In this document: positions 42,849 to 45,846 of the stretch, piece by piece
How the letters are laid out: the number at the start of each line of letters is the position of its first letter
Numbering within the stretch: the first letter of the stretch is position 1
Source: Candidatus Colinaster equi
GTDB lineage: Bacteria; Bacillota; Clostridia; Lachnospirales; Lachnospiraceae
Assembly (NCBI GenBank): GCA_018064425.1
Contig: JAGHVF010000050.1
Span: 1-45,846 of the forward strand
Length of the DNA: 45,846 nucleotides
Reading direction: 5' to 3'
Notes under the pieces: generated by a model
What the model was told of the DNA's origin: nothing
Database searches by the model: none
Seen by the model: the letters and a program-made list of their open reading frames with translations, nothing else
Made by a program: the position numbers and the translations under genes

Positions 42849-44651
42849 TCATCCACCCAAACCGAACCGAATAATGAGATTGTTAGTATCAAATGTATTA
42901 AGATATGTAATATCTGAAGCAATTCTGCGTACGATGCGTGTTCCTATATTGTGTACAGGATCACCACTTTCCGCTACGCTTGCTATGTTTTTCGTAATAT
43001 CATATTGAGGACAATTGTCACGTATCCTCATCACCAATGAACCATCCGAGATAACAACGCGAACATCAATCATGGAATGCCCACCTTTGCTAATTGGAAA
43101 GCCATGCAAAACTATGTTAGTGGCCAATTCTTCAAATGATAATGCAGCATAATATCCTATCTTATTATCTATCCCATGTCCCTTACAGAACATCATTATC
43201 TGCTCCGAGACAAGCGTTGCATCACTCAAATTACGCACATCAAGCGAAATGACATCGCCCGGATTAAGATGGAAAGAACTCGGAAGATTCAAAAAATCGC
43301 ATCTCGAAGGTCTTGCTTTTCTGCACTTAATCGCATAATAGATATAGATGACAATCAAAGTAAGAGCATCACTTACCGTATTGCAGACAAGAATACCATA
43401 ACTACCAAACAAGCGTCCAAGCAGAAATGCCGACAATATCACGAAGGCAAATCGTGTAAGCAACGTCAAAATATTCACGTTATGCTTTTTATGAATTGCC
43501 TGAAGATATTTAATACGACTCTCGATTAATGCCTGTAGAGGGACCTGAATCGCAAGGAATCTGATGGCAAATACCACCATATTATATACCTCTCCCTCGC
43601 CGTCAATATAGAGGCTCGCTATCGGTTTGGCAAGAAGTACCATCAATACACACATTGCAAGCGGAAACACTGCTATCATCCTGTGTTCCTGCTTGTTAAC
43701 TTCTTCTAAAGCTTCTTCATTCATCTCCCCATAATACACCCCCGTCAGGAGTGCCACCGCAGCTGCAATACCCGCACCAAAGAGTTCTGCAAAATTAGAG
43801 AAATTATTACGTACAGAAAGCGCTGACATCGCCATTGTTCCACCATATGAAATAATAATAGTATTGAGAATAATCGGACGCAATGTATTGGCAAGTCGCC
43901 TAACTGCTCTTTCACTACCGCTACTAAGCATCTTCATGAACTCTCCAAACGAAACATCCGGTTTGACAAAATGTAGTATTCTGTCTTTTTTCAGGAAAAA
44001 GGTACATTGATATAGGAGATTAAGATAGCTCGCGAGTGCTGTTGCCAATCCGACTCCAAAGATACCCCAGCCTGCCTTAACGGCAACAATATCCAGTATG
44101 ATATTGGATACTCCCTCTATAATGGCTCCAATTCTGATTACCTTCCGTCCTGTATCAAGCTGAAGTGCAGGCGATAAAATGGCCGTCATGATACAAGCAG
44201 GTGCTCCTATACCGAGAGCTCTCAGATATGCCGATGCCGGTCCAACTAATTCAGATGCCTTACCCGAAGCTCCCAATAATACAGCAATAGGTTCTGCAAA
44301 TACAATAATAATCGTTGTATAAATTAACGCCACAATCACACTGACATACGCTGTTGCACTGACAAATCTTTTGAATTCCTCCCTGTCGCCTCTACCTATT
44401 GCCTTGGCACATCGCGTCTGCATTCCCACAGCCAATAACCCGCTGATAACGCCTCTAATGCTAAAAATCGGATGAACTATTCCCTCTGCAGCCATCGCCT
44501 CAGCACCGAGGTTACGACTGATAATCAATCCGTCGATAAATCCGGCACCCACGTCCGAGAATTCCATAAGGACTCCCGTCAAAAACAGGCTGATAAACAT
44601 TTTATCAACAATTTCCCAACGTTTACTTCTACTCTTTAATAATAATTTCAT
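42849..44651 (-). CDS. MATE transporter fused to an RsbW-like histidine-kinase-type ATPase
   Basis: Residues 1-450 form a 12-helix MATE transporter (EFSDVGAGFIDGLIISRNLG, VGMQTRCAKAIGRGDREEF). Residues about 465-600 form a GHKL ATPase resembling RsbW/SpoIIAB anti-sigma kinases, with the N-box FEELATNIVLHGF, the G1 region RIRDNCPQYDI and the G2-like NIGTRIVRRIA. In G1 the usual DxG is DNC, so ATP binding may be altered. No sensor domain joins the parts. Such a fusion could couple export to a partner-switching signal. Its convergent neighbour is the double-glycine peptide gene, a possible but unproved cargo. Confidence 0.8.
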   Translation of the reverse strand: MKLLLKSRSKRWEIVDKMFISLFLTGVLMEFSDVGAGFIDGLIISRNLGAEAMAAEGIVHPIFSIRGVISGLLAVGMQTRCAKAIGRGDREEFKRFVSATAYVSVIVALIYTTIIIVFAEPIAVLLGASGKASELVGPASAYLRALGIGAPACIMTAILSPALQLDTGRKVIRIGAIIEGVSNIILDIVAVKAGWGIFGVGLATALASYLNLLYQCTFFLKKDRILHFVKPDVSFGEFMKMLSSGSERAVRRLANTLRPIILNTIIISYGGTMAMSALSVRNNFSNFAELFGAGIAAAVALLTGVYYGEMNEEALEEVNKQEHRMIAVFPLAMCVLMVLLAKPIASLYIDGEGEVYNMVVFAIRFLAIQVPLQALIESRIKYLQAIHKKHNVNILTLLTRFAFVILSAFLLGRLFGSYGILVCNTVSDALTLIVIYIYYAIKCRKARPSRCDFLNLPSSFHLNPGDVISLDVRNLSDATLVSEQIMMFCKGHGIDNKIGYYAALSFEELATNIVLHGFPISKGGHSMIDVRVVISDGSLVMRIRDNCPQYDITKNIASVAESGDPVHNIGTRIVRRIASDITYLNTFDTNNLIIRFGLGG

Positions 44652-44763
44652 TATATTCCCTATCTGCCTTCACACCACTTCATGAGTCATCATTCTAACT
44701 TACTTGTATATATCATATTATTCAAACTATTTATAGTATATATTAATTTTTCTATTCGTAAAA

Positions 44764-44784
44764 TAAAAAAACGCCCTATGGCGT
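44764..44784 (-). terminator. Terminator of the rRNA/tRNA operon
   Basis: On the minus strand ACGCC-atag-GGCGT is followed by TTTTTTTATTT. It lies 78 bp past tRNA-Leu(UAA), the last tRNA of the array. Confidence 0.85.
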
Positions 44785-44861
44785 CTACTATTGGGTACTA
44801 TTCGTTTTACTTTGTTTTATGCTTAGCTTTCACGGATTACGTATTTATGTAATTAAATAAA

Positions 44862-44945
44862 TGCTCCAGACCGGACTTGAACCGGTACGGTGTTGCCACC
44901 GAGGGATTTTAAGTCCCTTGCGTCTGCCAATTCCGCCACTGGAGC
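44862..44945 (-). tRNA. tRNA-Leu (UAA)
   Basis: GCTCCAG/CTGGAGC acceptor, class II D-arm GGCGGAATTGGCAGACGC, anticodon loop CTTAAAA, long variable arm and T-loop GTTCAAGTC are present. Discriminator A. Last tRNA of the rrn array. Confidence 0.95.
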
Positions 44946-44955
44946 ATAAATAAAG

Positions 44956-45028
44956 TGGGACCTACAGGGCTCGAACCTGTGACCCTCTGCTTGTAAGGCA
45001 GATGCTCTCCCAGCTGAGCTAAGATCCC
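44956..45028 (-). tRNA. tRNA-Val (UAC)
   Basis: GGGATCT/AGGTCCC acceptor (one T-G pair), D-arm GCTCAGCTGGGAGAGC, anticodon loop TTACAAG and T-loop GTTCGAGCC are present. Discriminator A. Confidence 0.95.
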
Positions 45029-45054
45029 ATTATACCAATATTAAATTGCAAAAA

Positions 45055-45128
45055 CGACCCAGACGGGACTCGAACCCGTGACCTCCGCCGTGACAGGGCG
45101 GCGCTCTAACCAACTGAGCCACTAGGCC
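45055..45128 (-). tRNA. tRNA-Asp (GUC)
   Basis: GGCCTAG/CTGGGTC acceptor (with G-T and T-G pairs), D-arm GCTCAGTTGGTTAGAGC, anticodon loop TGTCACG and T-loop GTTCGAGTC are present. Discriminator G. Confidence 0.95.
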
Positions 45129-45138
45129 ATATAAAAAG

Positions 45139-45212
45139 TGGATCTGCGGGGACTCGAACCCAGGACCGACCGGTTATGAGCCGGTTGCTCTAACCAACTG
45201 AGCTACAGATCC
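45139..45212 (-). tRNA. tRNA-Met (CAU), one T-stem mismatch
   Basis: GGATCTG/CAGATCC acceptor, D-arm GCTCAGTTGGTTAGAGC and anticodon loop CTCATAA are present. The T-stem CTGGG/CCCCG has a T50-C64 mismatch. The CGCGG start and GC-rich stem of the initiator are absent, so it is an elongator Met or the lysidine-modified Ile2. The sequence does not decide between them. Confidence 0.85.
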
Positions 45213-45222
45213 AAAATATGCG

Positions 45223-45295
45223 AGCCGATGATCGGACTCGAACCGATAACCTGCTGATTACAAATCAGCTGCTCTGCCAATTGAGCCACATCGGC
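45223..45295 (-). tRNA. tRNA-Thr (UGU)
   Basis: GCCGATG/CATCGGC acceptor, D-arm GCTCAATTGGCAGAGC, anticodon stem GCTGA-TTTGTAA-TCAGC and T-loop GTTCGAGTC are present. Discriminator T. A rearranged partial copy lies directly upstream. Confidence 0.95.
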
Positions 45296-45315
45296 ATGTA
45301 AACATTTTTCTAATA

Positions 45316-45422
45316 CCGACATCTCTCTTATCTTCACACAGCTGATTTGTAATCAGCAGCTCTGCCTGCAATTCATTTGTTTCACAAATAAATTGCCCAA
45401 AAGATAATTGAGCCACATCGGC
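45316..45422 (-). pseudogene. Rearranged tRNA-Thr relic
   Basis: On the minus strand this begins with an exact 17-nt copy of the tRNA-Thr 5' end (GCCGATGTGGCTCAATT). About 40 nt with a hairpin GCAATTtATTTGT/ACAAATgAATTGC interrupt the D-loop, and GGCAGAGC follows. The anticodon stem-loop is then present in inverted form (GCTGATTACAAATCAGC), so its loop would read ACA. TTATCTT and AAGATAA flank this centre. There is no T-arm or proper acceptor 3' strand, so it cannot be a normal tRNA. Confidence 0.75.
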
Positions 45423-45454
45423 ATATACCCAACCATAAAGGATATATAAAAAAA

Positions 45455-45526
45455 CTCCCCGAGTTGGGTTCGAACCAACGACCCTCCGGTTAACAGCCGG
45501 ATGCTCTACCGCTGAGCTATCGAGGA
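45455..45526 (-). tRNA. tRNA-Asn (GUU)
   Basis: TCCTCGA/TCGGGGA acceptor (one T-G pair), D-arm GCTCAGCGGTAGAGC, anticodon loop CTGTTAA and T-loop GTTCGAACC are present. T7 follows directly (complement of 45448-45454), so some transcripts may stop here. First tRNA after 23S. Confidence 0.95.
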
Positions 45527-45580
45527 ATAAAGAGATATACATCTCAAAAATCGAATACCGAAACTTAATTAACTTCTTTG

Positions 45581-45846
45581 GTTAAGCCCTCGACCTATTA
45601 GTAACCATCAGCTGAATGCATTACTGCACTTACACCTTGGCCCTATCTACCTTGTCGTCTTCAAGGGGTCTTAATTCTTACGAATGGGATATCTCATCTT
45701 GAGGGGGGCTTCACGCTTAGATGCCTTCAGCGTTTATCCCTGCCAGACTTGGCTACTCTGCCATGGATTTGGTATCCAACAGATACACCAGTGGTCCGTC
45801 CACCCCGGTCCTCTCGTACTAAGGGCAGCTCCTCTCAAATATCCTA
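45581..45846 (-). rRNA. 23S rRNA, 3' end (partial)
   Basis: On the minus strand the sarcin-ricin block AGTACGAGAGGACCGG is near the right edge, and the conserved end GGTCGAGGGCTTAACC closes the gene. About 265 nt are in the window. The exact mature 3' end is inferred from the family. No 5S gene follows before tRNA-Asn. Confidence 0.95.

Noticed and set aside
45258..45542. 94-codon minus frame through tRNA-Asn and the tRNA-Thr relic
   Set aside because: It consists of tRNA sequence read as protein.

Overview
The window looks like low-GC Clostridia, most probably a Lachnospiraceae-type gut or rumen anaerobe. The evidence is the order of the chromosomal genes, strong SigA-type promoters with 17-bp spacers, AGGAGG ribosome sites, a GRLGC-type Lgt, a DUF6472-like protein, a two-gene transketolase, and degenerate GGDEF/EAL receptors with lachnospiral-style N-terminal membrane segments. 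Almost everything is on the minus strand. No species can be named from sequence alone.

Region 1 (about 328-12080) is an accessory island in the 3' end of tuf. The last 17 codons plus stop of EF-Tu occur twice in direct orientation: at the end of the intact gene (12081-12134) and as a detached copy (328-381). The two copies match at 50 of 54 bases, and all four differences are synonymous. A 23-bp arm-like motif lies just inside each end. Between the ends is a defence cluster: a Shedu nuclease (SduA), an SMC/PrrC-like ATPase, an HTH-Nudix fusion, an AlbA_2/HATPase regulator with TGGTCA/TGACCA repeats, and a two-gene Hachiman system (HamA nuclease, HamB helicase). The rest of the island is a coiled-coil membrane protein and an XRE regulator that share five operator-like palindromes, an XRE-methyltransferase fusion, and a frameshifted HAD hydrolase. 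No integrase is visible.

Region 2 (12081-16685) is the str operon, rpsL-rpsG-fusA-tuf, with a clear promoter before rpsL and a second one before tuf. Region 3 (16699-31489) holds housekeeping genes between tRNA units: tRNA-Leu(UAG); a MATE transporter; a Pro-Gly-Arg-His-Gln-Lys tRNA array; transketolase halves; a GGDEF enzyme; a cluster with rdgB, an amidase, a THUMP methyltransferase, a HAAS-domain protein, a DUF6472-like protein and lgt; then YfhO and LTA-synthase-like envelope proteins and tRNA-Arg(ACG). Downstream of tRNA-Leu and tRNA-Arg sit two copies of a small structured element. Its stems covary, and each copy is bounded by a duplicate of that tRNA's own 3' end.

Region 4 (31531-44651) has the nucleoside-salvage operon deoB-cdd-deoC and a divergent glycogen-debranching-type enzyme. 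It also has a tight four-gene operon that couples two c-di-GMP phosphodiesterase receptors to a Cys/His-repeat lipoprotein and an SH3 membrane protein. Next come a double-glycine-leader zinc-ribbon peptide and a MATE transporter fused to an RsbW-like ATPase. Region 5 (44764-45846) is the tail of an rRNA operon: the 23S 3' end, then tRNAs Asn, Thr, Met, Asp, Val and Leu, with a rearranged tRNA-Thr relic inside the array.
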